Part shown: piece after piece, positions 9,133 to 17,624 of the stretch | Numbering within the stretch: position 1 is the stretch's first letter | Layout: each line of letters starts with the position of its first letter | DNA from: Pseudarthrobacter sp. NamE5 | Lineage (GTDB): Bacteria > Actinomycetota > Actinomycetes > Actinomycetales > Micrococcaceae | DNA: 64,000 bases | Direction of reading: 5' to 3' | Assembly: GCF_005796225.1 (NCBI RefSeq) | Contig: NZ_VAHO01000015.1 | Span: forward strand, 1-64,000 | The notes under the pieces: model-generated | What the model was told of the DNA's origin: nothing | Seen by the model: only the letters and a program-made list of their open reading frames with translations | The model's database searches: none | Made by a program: the position numbers and the translations under genes

Positions 9133-10473
9133 ATGAAAGCCAAGTTTCTGGCATCGGCCGGCATCGTTGCCGCCACCGCCGTAGCGCTGACAGGCTGCTC
9201 CGGAGGAAACGGAAGCGGCCCGGAGGCCGCGTCCTGCACCAACACCATTGTCAATGCAGAGGCACCCCAGGTCACCGTCTGGGCCTGGTACCCCGCGTTC
9301 AACGAGGTCGTTGATAACTTCAACAACACCAACAGCGATGTGCAGATCTGCTGGACCAATGCGGGCCAGGGCAACGACGAGTACACGAAGTTCTCGACCT
9401 CGATCGAGTCCGGCTCCGGCGCCCCCGACGTCATCCAGCTCGAGTCGGAGGTTCTCTCCAGCTTTACCATCCGCAATGCGCTTGTGGACCTCACCGAGTT
9501 CGGCGCCAATGACGTCAAGGACCAGTACGCCGAAGGCGCCTGGGAGGATGCTTCAAGCGGTGACGCCGTGTATGCGATCCCGGTCGACGGCGGCCCCATG
9601 GGGATGCTCTACCGCCAGGATATCTTCGACGCCGCGGGCATCCAGGTGCCGACAACGTGGAAAGAGTTCGAAGCCGCTGCCCAAAAGTTGAAGGAGTCCG
9701 GCAACGGTGCCGTCATGGCTGACTTCCCGACCAACGGGCGCGCATTCAACCAGGCTCTTTTCGCGCAGGCCGGTTCGGTTCCGTTCGAGTACGATTCCGC
9801 TAACCCGCAGGAGATCGGAATCAAGGTCAACGACCAGGGTGCCAAGGACGTCCTTGAATATTGGAACGGGCTCGTCAAGAAGGGCCTCGTCGCCACCGAT
9901 GACGCTTTTACGGCGGACTACAACACCAAGCTCGTCGACGGCTCGTACGCCCTCTATCTGGCAGCAGCCTGGGGCCCCGGCTACCTGCAGGGCCTGTCCG
10001 ACGCCGACCCGGACGCAGTCTGGCGTGCGGCGCCGCTCCCGCAGTGGGATGCGGCCAACCCCGTCCAGGTCAACTGGGGCGGTTCCACCTTCGCAGTGAC
10101 CGAGCAGGCCAAGGACAAGAAACTTGCAGCGAAGGTGGCCATGGGCATCTTCGGTAACAAGGAAGGCATGAACCTCGGCGTTGACAAGGGAGCGCTCTTC
10201 CCGTCATACGCGCCGGTCCTCGACTCCGAGGAGTTCGCCAACAAGGAGTACAAGTTCTTCGGCGGGCAGCAGATCAACAAGGACGTCTTCCTCAAGGCTG
10301 CTGAGGGCTACCAGGGCGCGACCTTCAGCCCGTTCCAGAACTACGCCTACGACCAGTTGACCGTGCAGCTCTACTCGATGGTCCAGGGCGAGAAGGACGC
10401 GGGCAAGGCCCTCGACGATCTCCAGGCATCCCTCGAGCAGTACGCGACCGAGCAGGGATTCACCCTGAAGTAA
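9133..10473 (+). CDS. ABC sugar-binding lipoprotein (arabino-oligosaccharide type)
   Basis: This 446-residue family 1 extracellular solute-binding protein delivers sugar to the two permeases that follow. The signal peptide has a lysine-containing N-region, a hydrophobic core and a lipobox LTGC with the lipidated Cys at residue 22. The mature part has typical motifs (VTVWAWYPAFNEVVDNFNN, PVDGGPMGMLYRQDIFD). The ATG at 9133 is chosen over the upstream-open frame because the signal peptide and an AGGAAG ribosome binding site begin there. No ATPase gene is nearby; a shared MsiK/MalK-type ATPase elsewhere is likely, as in other actinobacteria. Specificity for arabinosides is inferred from the GH51 gene in the same operon and from the AraNPQ precedent in Bacillus. 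Confidence 0.88.
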   Translation: MKAKFLASAGIVAATAVALTGCSGGNGSGPEAASCTNTIVNAEAPQVTVWAWYPAFNEVVDNFNNTNSDVQICWTNAGQGNDEYTKFSTSIESGSGAPDVIQLESEVLSSFTIRNALVDLTEFGANDVKDQYAEGAWEDASSGDAVYAIPVDGGPMGMLYRQDIFDAAGIQVPTTWKEFEAAAQKLKESGNGAVMADFPTNGRAFNQALFAQAGSVPFEYDSANPQEIGIKVNDQGAKDVLEYWNGLVKKGLVATDDAFTADYNTKLVDGSYALYLAAAWGPGYLQGLSDADPDAVWRAAPLPQWDAANPVQVNWGGSTFAVTEQAKDKKLAAKVAMGIFGNKEGMNLGVDKGALFPSYAPVLDSEEFANKEYKFFGGQQINKDVFLKAAEGYQGATFSPFQNYAYDQLTVQLYSMVQGEKDAGKALDDLQASLEQYATEQGFTLK

Positions 10474-10479
10474 CTGCCG

Positions 10480-10514
10480 GGATAGGTGCCCGCGTCCATC
10501 GCGGGCACCTATCC
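10480..10514 (+). promoter_or_regulatory. perfect stem-loop between binding protein and permeases
   Basis: GGATAGGTGCCCGCG and its exact reverse complement form a 15-bp stem closed by the 5-nt loop TCCAT, starting 6 bases after the binding-protein stop. There is no U-run. Such hairpins often protect the 3' end of binding-protein messages so that this component is made in excess over the permeases; that role is inferred. Confidence 0.7.
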
Positions 10515-10575
10515 GCCCGGCCCTCGTGGACACTTCCAGTGCGCCAACCGTCCCATTGCTTGAGGAAAGACCATC

Positions 10576-11526
10576 ATGGCTACGACCACCGCGCCGAGTT
10601 CGGCCCCGCGGGCCAAGGCACCGGCCCCCGCTAAGCACCGCCCCGACAAAAACTACCGGCGCCGGCAGCGCTGGGGATGGATCTTTGTTGCGCCCTTCGC
10701 GGCAATCTTCCTGACCTTCCTTATCCTTCCCCTGGTCTACGCCTTCAGGATGAGCCTCTTCACCAGCACCCTGGCCACGGGCACCAAGTTCGTCGGCGCG
10801 GACAACTACCTCAAGGCGTTCTCCGACCCGATCTTCCTGCAGGGACTGGCGACGGTGGCGAAGTTCGCACTGATCATGATCCCCGCGCAAATGATCGTGG
10901 CCCTGCTCGCCGCACTCGTCCTCGACAATCTTGCCACCTGGGCGTCCAAGTTCTCCCGGCTGATGATCTTCGTCCCGTACGCGGTTCCCGTGGTCATCGG
11001 CGCCCTCATGTGGGGCTTCCTCTACAGCCCCCGCTTCGGGCCGGCCGGCTCCATCTTCGGCCTCTTCGGCATGGCCGCACCGGAATTCCTGGCGCAGGGC
11101 AGCATTTTCGGCAGCCTCGTCAACATCGTGACGTGGCAGTGGGCCGGCTACTACATGATCATCATCTACGCCGCTCTGCGGGGTATCGATCCCGGAATCT
11201 ACGAGGCAGCGGTGCTCGACGGCGCCTCGGACAGGCAGATCGCGTGGCGAATCAAGGTCCCCATGATCTCCTCCTCCTTGGTGATGGTGGTCATCTTTGC
11301 CCTTATCGGCACCCTGCAGTTCTTCACCGAACCGCAAGTGCTCCGGGGAGTGGCCCAGGGCGCCATCCCCACGTCATACACCCCTAATATGTACGCTTTC
11401 TCGCTGGCCTTCTCCTACAGCCAGTTCAACTATGCCTCCGCCATCTCCTTCGCGCTCGGCATTGTCGTGTTTGTCTTTTCCTTCCTCTTCCTCTTCCTGA
11501 CCCGCAAGCAGAGCGGACTGAAATAA
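10576..11526 (+). CDS. ABC sugar permease, MalF/AraP type
   Basis: This 316-residue inner-membrane permease has six or so hydrophobic segments after a basic, proline/alanine-rich N-terminal tail of about 35 residues (KAPAPAKHRPDKNYRRRQR). The cytoplasmic EAA-like loop that contacts the ATPase is visible near residue 210 (AAVLDGASDRQIAWRIKVP). It pairs with the next gene three bases downstream. A GAGGAAAG ribosome binding site lies before the ATG. Confidence 0.9.
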   Translation: MATTTAPSSAPRAKAPAPAKHRPDKNYRRRQRWGWIFVAPFAAIFLTFLILPLVYAFRMSLFTSTLATGTKFVGADNYLKAFSDPIFLQGLATVAKFALIMIPAQMIVALLAALVLDNLATWASKFSRLMIFVPYAVPVVIGALMWGFLYSPRFGPAGSIFGLFGMAAPEFLAQGSIFGSLVNIVTWQWAGYYMIIIYAALRGIDPGIYEAAVLDGASDRQIAWRIKVPMISSSLVMVVIFALIGTLQFFTEPQVLRGVAQGAIPTSYTPNMYAFSLAFSYSQFNYASAISFALGIVVFVFSFLFLFLTRKQSGLK

Positions 11527-11529
11527 GCC

Positions 11530-12459
11530 ATGGCACTTGTCACCGAAACCCCCCAGCTGGAGGGCGGCCGGAAAGGCCGCAGCGCTGCCGGCCGCCGCAC
11601 CAGGTCCCGCAACGGCGGCCCCCGCATCGGCTCACACATCTTCCTTCTCATCCTCGTTATCTACTTCATCACCCCCATTTGGTGGCTGACTGTCGCCAGC
11701 ACCAAGGACACCGCCGGCCTCTTCGGGGGCTCGGGTGGACCCCTCTGGTTCGACAACGAGTTCCACTTCTTCAGCAACATCCAGGGCTTGTTTGAACGGC
11801 AGGACGGCATCTACTGGCGCTGGCTCGGGAATTCATTCCTCTACGCCATCTCGGGCGGTGTTGGGGCAACCATCCTCGCCGTGCTTGCGGGCTACGGCTT
11901 CGCCAAGTACAACTTCCGCGGGCGGGGTCCCTTCTTCGGGCTCCTTCTGGGGGCGGTCATGGTGCCACTGACGGCCCTGGTCATCCCGACCTTCGTGCTG
12001 CTGAGCTCGGTGGGGCTGGTGAACACCATCTGGGCTGTGATCCTGCCCTCGCTCCTCAGCCCGTTCGGCGTCTACCTCATGAGGGTCTTCACCCAGGAAG
12101 CGGTTCCGGACGAATTACTCGATGCCGCCCGGATCGACGGCGCGGGAGAAATCCGCACGTTCGTCCAGATCGCACTGCCCCTGTTGCGCCCGGCGATCGT
12201 GACGGTACTGCTGTTGTCCGTCGTCGGGACCTGGAATAACTTCTTCCTGCCGCTGGCCGTGCTCAGCGACCCCCTGCTGCTCCCCGTAACCGTGGGACTC
12301 AACGGATGGCAGGCCCTGTCCAACGCCGGCAGCGGCGGCGAGGCCCTGTGGAACCTGATCACCACGGGCGCCTTCCTCTCGATCATCCCGCTGATCATCG
12401 CGTTCCTCTCCCTCCAGAAGTACTGGCAGGGCGGGTTGTCGCTGGGCTCGCTCAAATAG
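11530..12459 (+). CDS. ABC sugar permease, MalG/AraQ type
   Basis: This 309-residue second permease subunit has a basic Arg/Gly-rich N-terminal tail followed by membrane spans (IFLLILVIYFITPIWWLTV first) and an EAA loop near residue 196 (LLDAARIDGAGEIRTF). It ends in the typical G-terminal sequence YWQGGLSLGSLK. It forms the transmembrane channel with the preceding subunit and is followed after 50 bases by the GH51 gene, so it is part of one transcription unit. Confidence 0.9.
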   Translation: MALVTETPQLEGGRKGRSAAGRRTRSRNGGPRIGSHIFLLILVIYFITPIWWLTVASTKDTAGLFGGSGGPLWFDNEFHFFSNIQGLFERQDGIYWRWLGNSFLYAISGGVGATILAVLAGYGFAKYNFRGRGPFFGLLLGAVMVPLTALVIPTFVLLSSVGLVNTIWAVILPSLLSPFGVYLMRVFTQEAVPDELLDAARIDGAGEIRTFVQIALPLLRPAIVTVLLLSVVGTWNNFFLPLAVLSDPLLLPVTVGLNGWQALSNAGSGGEALWNLITTGAFLSIIPLIIAFLSLQKYWQGGLSLGSLK

Positions 12460-12509
12460 CCCCGACCCCGGCTGCCAGTCCAAGCCACCCCGTACAGAAA
12501 GCAATATCG

Positions 12510-14021
12510 ATGCAAAACGCACATCTTACGCTCGACCCCCACTTCACGGTCGGGCGGATCAACCGCAACATCTTCGGCGGGTTCGTCGAACACCTTGGCC
12601 GCCACGTTTACGACGGCATCTATGAACCCGGCCACGAGAGCGCCGACAACGAAGGGTTCCGCCAGGACGTCATCGAGCTCGTCAAGGAAATGGGTGTTTC
12701 CACCATCCGCTATCCCGGCGGCAACTTCGTCTCCGGCTTCCGCTGGGAAGACAGCGTGGGTCCCCGCGAGGAGCGCCCAACCCGCGTGGACCTCGCCTGG
12801 CACTCCACCGAGACCAACCAGGTGGGCATGCACGAATTCGCCTCCTGGCTGCAGAAGGTAGGCAGCGATCTCATGCTGGCCGTAAACCTCGGAACGAGGG
12901 GAACGACCGAAGCGCTTGAACTCCTCGAGTACTCGAACCTGCCGAAAGGTACCACGCTCGCCAACCAGCGCATGGCCAACGGCCACCCGGACCCGTTCGG
13001 CGTCAAGATCTGGTGCCTGGGCAACGAGATGGACGGCCCGTGGCAACTCGGGCACCGCTCCGCCGAGGACTACGGCAAGCTTGCCGCCATCACGGCCAGG
13101 GCGATGCGCCAGCTGGACCCATCGATCGAGCTCGTGGCCTGCGGTTCTTCGAGCGCCCACATGCCGACGTTTGGCGAGTGGGAGCGCGTGGTGCTCACCC
13201 ACACCTATGACGTCGTCGACTACATCTCCTGCCACGCGTACTACGAGGAGAAGAACGGCGACCTGGGATCGTTCCTCGCATCCGCCGTCGACATGGACCA
13301 CTTCATCGAGTCCGTCGTGGCGACGGCCGACCATGTGAAGGCCGTCCGCGGGAGCTCAAAGACCATCAATATCTCCTTTGACGAGTGGAACGTCTGGTAC
13401 ATCAGCCGTTTCGAAAACGTCGACAAGATCGAGGGTCTCGACAACTGGCCGGTGGCCCCGCGCCTGCTCGAAGACTGCTACTCAGTGGCAGACGCCGTCG
13501 TGTTCGGTAACCTCATGATCTCGCTGCTCAAACACGCCGACCGCGTCACCTCCGCTTCACTGGCGCAGCTCGTCAACGTGATTGCGCCCATCATGACCGA
13601 GCCAGGCGGCCCCGCGTGGCGCCAGACCACGTTCTTCCCGTTCTCGATCACCTCGAAGCTCGCGCAGGGATCGGTGCTTGAACTCAAGCTCGACGCCGGG
13701 ACGTACGAAACCAGCGAGTACGGTGTGGTGCCGCTCGTCGACGCTGTGGCCACGCACGACGACGAAACGGGCGCGACCGCCGTCTTCCTCGTCAACCGCT
13801 CGCAAACCGAGGAGACCACCGTGACCATCGACATCGCGGCCCTCGACGGCTTCAGCTCTGTCGAGGCGCAGTCACTGTTCGATTCGGACGTGTACGCGAA
13901 AAATACCCTCGAGGAGCCCGAGCGCGTGACCATGAAGCCCAACACATCCGCCACCCTAGACGGTAGTGCAGTCACCATCGCCCTTCCTCCCGTGTCATGG
14001 ACGGCCCTTTCCCTCACATGA
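12510..14021 (+). CDS. abfA: intracellular alpha-L-arabinofuranosidase, GH51
   Basis: This 503-residue retaining glycosidase releases L-arabinose from arabinan or arabinoxylan oligosaccharides. The acid/base Glu173 lies in WCLGNEMDGPW and the nucleophile Glu292 in SFDEWNVWY, nearly the same positions as in characterised GH51 enzymes (175 and 294). The early motif FGGFVEHLGRHVYDGIYEPG is diagnostic. There is no signal peptide, so the enzyme acts inside the cell on imported oligosaccharides, in keeping with the upstream ABC transporter. The ATG at 12510 is chosen because family similarity starts there. The last bases overlap the mutarotase start (ATGA). Confidence 0.95.
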   Translation: MQNAHLTLDPHFTVGRINRNIFGGFVEHLGRHVYDGIYEPGHESADNEGFRQDVIELVKEMGVSTIRYPGGNFVSGFRWEDSVGPREERPTRVDLAWHSTETNQVGMHEFASWLQKVGSDLMLAVNLGTRGTTEALELLEYSNLPKGTTLANQRMANGHPDPFGVKIWCLGNEMDGPWQLGHRSAEDYGKLAAITARAMRQLDPSIELVACGSSSAHMPTFGEWERVVLTHTYDVVDYISCHAYYEEKNGDLGSFLASAVDMDHFIESVVATADHVKAVRGSSKTINISFDEWNVWYISRFENVDKIEGLDNWPVAPRLLEDCYSVADAVVFGNLMISLLKHADRVTSASLAQLVNVIAPIMTEPGGPAWRQTTFFPFSITSKLAQGSVLELKLDAGTYETSEYGVVPLVDAVATHDDETGATAVFLVNRSQTEETTVTIDIAALDGFSSVEAQSLFDSDVYAKNTLEEPERVTMKPNTSATLDGSAVTIALPPVSWTALSLT

Positions 14022-14926
14022 ACCACCAGGAATACAGAATCGAGGGCGGCGGCTACACAGCCGTCGTCCTCGGCTTCGGGGCCACTGTCCGCGAACTGAC
14101 TTACCAAGGGCGGCCGCTCGTAGTGGGCTTCGGCTCCGACGAGGAGATGCCCAACTTCCGTGGCGCCTTCGTGGCTCCCTGGCCTAACCGCATCGCCGAT
14201 GGGCGCTATACGTTCGACGGAGCGAACTACCAGCTTGCAATTAACGAGCCAGATCGGGGCGCTGCGCTGCACGGGCTCGTGTTCGATGTCCCCTGGACAC
14301 TGGTGGAGCACACCGGGAGCACGCTGACCCTGGCATGCACCATTGAGCCCACGGAAGGCTACCCCTTCAAGCTTTACCTCCAAGCGCGGTTCAGCCTCGA
14401 CGGGCAGGGCTTCAGGACAGACGTAGCAGCATGTAATGTCGGCGCCCGGCGCGCGCCCTACGGCGTTTGCCCTCACCCGTACCTTGTGGGCGGGCCGTCA
14501 CCGCTCGAGGAGTGGGCGCTCGAGCTGCCTGCCTCAACGGTTCTGACGGTAACTCCCGACCGTCTGCTGCCCGTGGCCAAGGAATCAGTCGCCGGCACTC
14601 CATTTGACTTCCGCTCGGCCCGTACCATCGGTGACGTGCAAATCGACCACGCTTTCACGGACCTTGCCTGGGATCGCGAAGGGCACGCCATGGTCCGAGT
14701 TATCGATCCCGCGCTTGGGACCGGCACAGCGATGGTGTGGGACGCGAGCTGCCCCTGGGTGCAGATCCACACTGCGGACCTTCCGAGACAACCAGAGCGC
14801 ACCCGGCTCGGGCTTGCCGTCGAGCCCATGTCATGCCCGCCGGAGGCCTTCAACACCGGCGAGGACCTTGTGGTCCTCGAACCGGGGGAATCGCACAGCA
14901 CGGGCTGGACCATCGCCGCCCTTTAG
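14018..14926 (+). CDS. aldose 1-epimerase family protein (mutarotase)
   Basis: This 302-residue protein of the galactose-mutarotase superfamily interconverts sugar anomers, here most likely of released arabinose. Recognisable segments are the N-terminal beta strands with GFGATVRELTYQGRPLVVGF, the active-site neighbourhood NFRGAFVAPWPNRIADGRY, the histidine segment ALHGLVFDVPW and VCPHPYLVGG, and the C-terminal catalytic Glu region GLAVEPMSCPPEAFNTGED. The ATG at 14018 overlaps the GH51 stop by four bases; an in-frame ATG at 13997 is less likely. It is the last gene of the arabinoside operon. Confidence 0.88.
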   Translation: MNHQEYRIEGGGYTAVVLGFGATVRELTYQGRPLVVGFGSDEEMPNFRGAFVAPWPNRIADGRYTFDGANYQLAINEPDRGAALHGLVFDVPWTLVEHTGSTLTLACTIEPTEGYPFKLYLQARFSLDGQGFRTDVAACNVGARRAPYGVCPHPYLVGGPSPLEEWALELPASTVLTVTPDRLLPVAKESVAGTPFDFRSARTIGDVQIDHAFTDLAWDREGHAMVRVIDPALGTGTAMVWDASCPWVQIHTADLPRQPERTRLGLAVEPMSCPPEAFNTGEDLVVLEPGESHSTGWTIAAL

Positions 14927-15241
14927 CTCTTGTCGGGCTTCATAGGCCAGCCGCGTCGATGAGCGTGAAGGACGGGGACCCCGGAGACGCTTCGCCAAGA
15001 GCGCGCCGTCAAGACGCACCAGAGGCGGGGCGACTCGGCTCACTGTAACATCGAGGCCGGTTGTCCTGCACAGCCCCTTTTGGGGCCGCTCCCCACCGCT
15101 TTGAACTGTCGATAACGGACATTCCGTCAAACCTACAGGTAGGGATTCACTTTGCTTGCTGACGAGGACCACACGTGCAGCAGCTTTAGCGGGTCGGCGT
15201 CCACAGGTCGAGGTCAGACCATCCCACGGGAAAGCCCATGC
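14927..15241. other. intergenic, nothing recognised
   Basis: No frame with a domain, no RNA gene and no clear terminator hairpin were seen between the mutarotase and the Abi relic. The region lies at the edge of a rearranged segment. Confidence 0.5.
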
Positions 15242-15660
15242 TCACATTGGGCGATAGGAGTTCGGAGCCGTCCGGCGCTTGAAGTTTAAGATCAAGGTCT
15301 GCATGAGTTCATAAAGGAACGGAAGACTTCCGAAGCTCAAGACTTCGGTGACAGCCCAGATGGGCACATCCTGCTCTGGATACTTCAACAGGTGGTGCTT
15401 TAGGAAGTCTTCATCCTCCGCAGCGGACGTAACAGCTTCCCGCCACGTCTTAGACCATGCTTCAAACTTCGTTTTCTCACTCGTGGGTTTATCGCATCTT
15501 TGCGCATCGAGAAAATTGCTTAGAGGCATGAGCTGCAACGTCCTTCGAAGCAAGCGTATGGGCGATAGCTGCCCTCAACCGGACTTCGAATTCCAGCAGG
15601 CCTTCCTGGCAGACTCGGGCCAGCTTGAAGTCGAATGCTTCCAGCTTCCTGGCTGCCGGA
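15242..15660 (-). pseudogene. relic of an Abi_2-family (AbiD/F-like) abortive-infection gene
   Basis: On the minus strand the frame 15242-15553 encodes KTWREAVTSAAEDEDFLKHH and DVPIWAVTEVLSFGSLPFLY, the signature core of Abi_2 proteins. The preceding part ([20 protein letters not shown], an Abi_2 N-terminal helix) is in a different frame that ends at 15489. Joining the two needs one frameshift near 15510. Total homologous length is about 130 residues against roughly 300 in intact members, so both ends are missing. The gene is dead and probably marks past defence-gene or mobile-element traffic. Confidence 0.6.
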
Positions 15661-15671
15661 GGCTGCCAGGC

Positions 15672-15861
15672 CCTGACCGAGGAAGGTGCCCATGGTGACA
15701 AACCAAGCGCCCCAGACAAAGAACTGCAGGAACATCATCAGGGATAGTCGCAGTCGGATCCCGACGGGCATTGCCGCGTTGCTGCTGTTAGCGGCTGCCG
15801 GCGTGGTGGTCCCTTCTCCCTGCCGCGGGTCCCGGCTGGCCGGGGGTCGGTCTTGTGTCAT
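15672..15861 (-). pseudogene. truncated 5' end of a nucleoside-permease-type MFS gene
   Basis: A good ribosome binding site (GGAGGAG) precedes an ATG at 15861 on the minus strand. The N-terminal sequence runs into [20 protein letters not shown] and [10 protein letters not shown], the first transmembrane segment of the nucleoside:H+ symporter (NupG/XapB) family. After about 62 codons homology stops and the sequence joins the Abi relic in another frame. The rest of the transporter has been deleted. The junction lies near 15640-15680, in a segment with the short direct repeat GGCTGCC. Confidence 0.6.
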
Positions 15862-16469
15862 GGCACATCTCCTCCGGAAACGATGAGTGGGCGTAGGGGT
15901 TCGGTGGGAGATGCGCAGCCCAGTTTGGATCCGGTCCCCGGTGCCGCCCCAGGCCGCGCCCAGCCGCTGCGCTGCAGCGGCCGAACGCTCCGGTGGCGAG
16001 ACTGCAACCGCCGCCACCATACGGTTCGCCGCGCGCGCACCGCGCGGGCGCGGACGTCGACGACGAGCCCGAGCCCACTGATCCCTGACCGCAGGCCACC
16101 AACGCTGGCCGTTCCGACCGGCCGCGCCGGGGAGGACGCTGCTTCAGCCTCCATAAAGAAAAGTTCAGTCCACAGGTGCGGTCTGCTCGACTTATCCACG
16201 GCTGCTGGCACCGATTGAGACGCCGGCAAAACCCGTAGCGTCATCCGTGAGATCTCCCACCTTATTATGAAAAGCTCAAATTAAGCCCGTAGAGTTAATA
16301 GCAGGCCACCGCAGCCCTTGAGTGCGTGGCGGGTGAAGAGTCCCCGCTCCAGCAACGCCGGTGGCCGTCCGCCTCCGGTATAGCCCCGCCACCTCCGCAG
16401 AAAGCGGAAAGAATTCCAGGCACTCATCTGGCACGGCCGGCCCCTTTCGCGAACCACGAGGAGAACCCC
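15862..16469. other. long intergenic stretch without a supported gene
   Basis: Open frames occur on both strands but have arginine/proline/alanine-rich, low-complexity translations typical of antisense high-GC DNA, and no starts with ribosome binding sites. The last 150 bases should hold the promoter of the small gene at 16470; no clear -35/-10 pair stands out. Confidence 0.5.
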
Positions 16470-16703
16470 ATGACCTTGCTCATCGAACGCCCCGCAAACC
16501 ATAAAGCTACGCACAGCGCTACGCGCCGGGACAGCTACGTCACCCTGCCCGGTAACGTGGACGTCCCTCGCCCGGCCGAGGGAAACTACGTCACCGTGCC
16601 TGGTGCAGCAACCGGCAGCGGCAACAAAGCCCAGGGCAGCTATGTAACCCTTCACTCTGCTCCGATGGGTGAGACGGAAATCAGCTACACCCGCGTCGGC
16701 TAG
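16470..16703 (+). CDS. 77-residue protein with repeated YVT motifs, unknown function
   Basis: A strong GAGGAG ribosome binding site precedes the ATG, and a strong terminator follows 15 bases after the stop, so this small gene is probably real. The protein has no signal peptide or membrane span. It carries three related motifs, DSYVTLPG (Tyr23), GNYVTVPG (Tyr40) and GSYVTLHS (Tyr58), and a degenerate ISYTRVG at the C-terminus (Tyr73), spaced 17, 18 and 15 residues. The linkers are Gly/Ala/Asn/Pro-rich. I do not recognise a named family. Possible roles include an intrinsically flexible binding protein or a modified peptide precursor, but no modifying enzyme is adjacent. Confidence 0.7.
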   Translation: MTLLIERPANHKATHSATRRDSYVTLPGNVDVPRPAEGNYVTVPGAATGSGNKAQGSYVTLHSAPMGETEISYTRVG

Positions 16704-16717
16704 TTCCTAGACACAGT

Positions 16718-16762
16718 AAGGCGCCCGCCAACCCTCCGAACGGAGAGCCGGCGGGCGCCTTT
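16718..16762. terminator. strong intrinsic terminator, probably bidirectional
   Basis: AAGGCGCCCGCC pairs with GGCGGGCGCCTT to give a GC-rich stem of at least 12 bp. An inner CTCCG/CGGAG hairpin lies in the loop and a short T-run ends the 3' arm. The A-run on the opposite side means it can also end transcripts from the minus-strand gene whose stop is at 16809. It separates the small YVT gene from the aromatic cluster. Confidence 0.85.
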
Positions 16763-16808
16763 GCTGTGCCTGCTTAGGGCGTACGGCTTCAAAACCAACC
16801 GTCGAAAC

Positions 16809-17624
16809 TCAGTAGCTCGTCTTAATTTCAACTGGCTCAGCCACTGCGTCCTCCGGTATGAACTTTGCAGCGAGGGCTTCGGAGCCGCGGGCGAGGAGGG
16901 CGACGTCGGCTCCGACCAGGATGAAGTCGGCGCCGTTGTCCAGGTAGTGCTGCGCAGTGTCCAGGTTAAAGGCGTTCACGCCGGAGGGTTTCCCCGCGGC
17001 ACGTGCAGCGGTAAGGCAATGTTCGACGGCGGCGCGCACCTCGGGGTGTTCCTGCTGTCCCAGCAGGCCCATAGAAGCGGCGAGGTCGGACGGGCCTACG
17101 AAGACGGCGTCCACGCCGTCAACCTTCAGGATGTCGTCCACGGCGTCCACTGCCGCCGTCGACTCGATCTGGACGATGACGCTGATGGTCTCATCCGCCT
17201 TGGCGAGGTAGTCCGGCACCCGGTTCCAGCGGGCGGCGCGGGCCAGGGCGGAGCCGACACCGCGGACGCCCTGCGGCGGATAACGTGTGGCGGCCACGGC
17301 GGCCTCAGCTTCCGCCACGGAATTGATCATGGGAATCAGCAGGTTCTGCACTCCCAGGTCCAGGTACTGCTTAATCATCACGGTGTCATTGACCGGAGGC
17401 CGGACCAGGGCGTGGACGGGGTAGCCGTGGATGGCCTGGAGCTGGGCAAGGATGGATTCGAGCCCGTTGGGGCTGTGCTCGGCATCCACCAGCAGCCAGT
17501 CCAGCCCGGAACCCGCGCAGAGCTCGGCGATCAGCGGGCTGCCGGAGCACACCCACATGCCCGCCAGCGGCCGGTTCGCTGCGCCGAGGGCAGCGCGGAA
17601 GGAATCTTCTATTCGAAGCGGCAT
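16809..17624 (-). CDS. hpaI: HpcH/HpaI aldolase (4-hydroxy-2-oxoheptanedioate aldolase)
   Basis: This 271-residue class II aldolase cleaves 4-hydroxy-2-oxo-heptane-1,7-dioate to pyruvate and succinate semialdehyde, the last step of homoprotocatechuate degradation. Family motifs include the N-terminal barrel strand GLDWLLVDAEHSPNG, the metal Glu in VIVQIESTAAVDA and the metal Asp in AVFVGPSDLAASMG. It overlaps the 3' end of the hydratase gene by 16 bases, so it is the distal gene of the minus-strand operon. The only doubt is exact substrate within the aldolase family, and the neighbours settle that. Confidence 0.9.
   Translation of the reverse strand: MPLRIEDSFRAALGAANRPLAGMWVCSGSPLIAELCAGSGLDWLLVDAEHSPNGLESILAQLQAIHGYPVHALVRPPVNDTVMIKQYLDLGVQNLLIPMINSVAEAEAAVAATRYPPQGVRGVGSALARAARWNRVPDYLAKADETISVIVQIESTAAVDAVDDILKVDGVDAVFVGPSDLAASMGLLGQQEHPEVRAAVEHCLTAARAAGKPSGVNAFNLDTAQHYLDNGADFILVGADVALLARGSEALAAKFIPEDAVAEPVEIKTSY

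Noticed and set aside
10204..13334. two long minus-strand open frames across the ABC permeases and GH51 gene
   Set aside because: Both are shadows of well-supported plus-strand genes with full family motifs.
15853..16244. overlapping frames on both strands in the gap after the permease relic
   Set aside because: Arg/Pro/Ala-rich translations, no ribosome binding sites and no similarity to known proteins; treated as non-coding.
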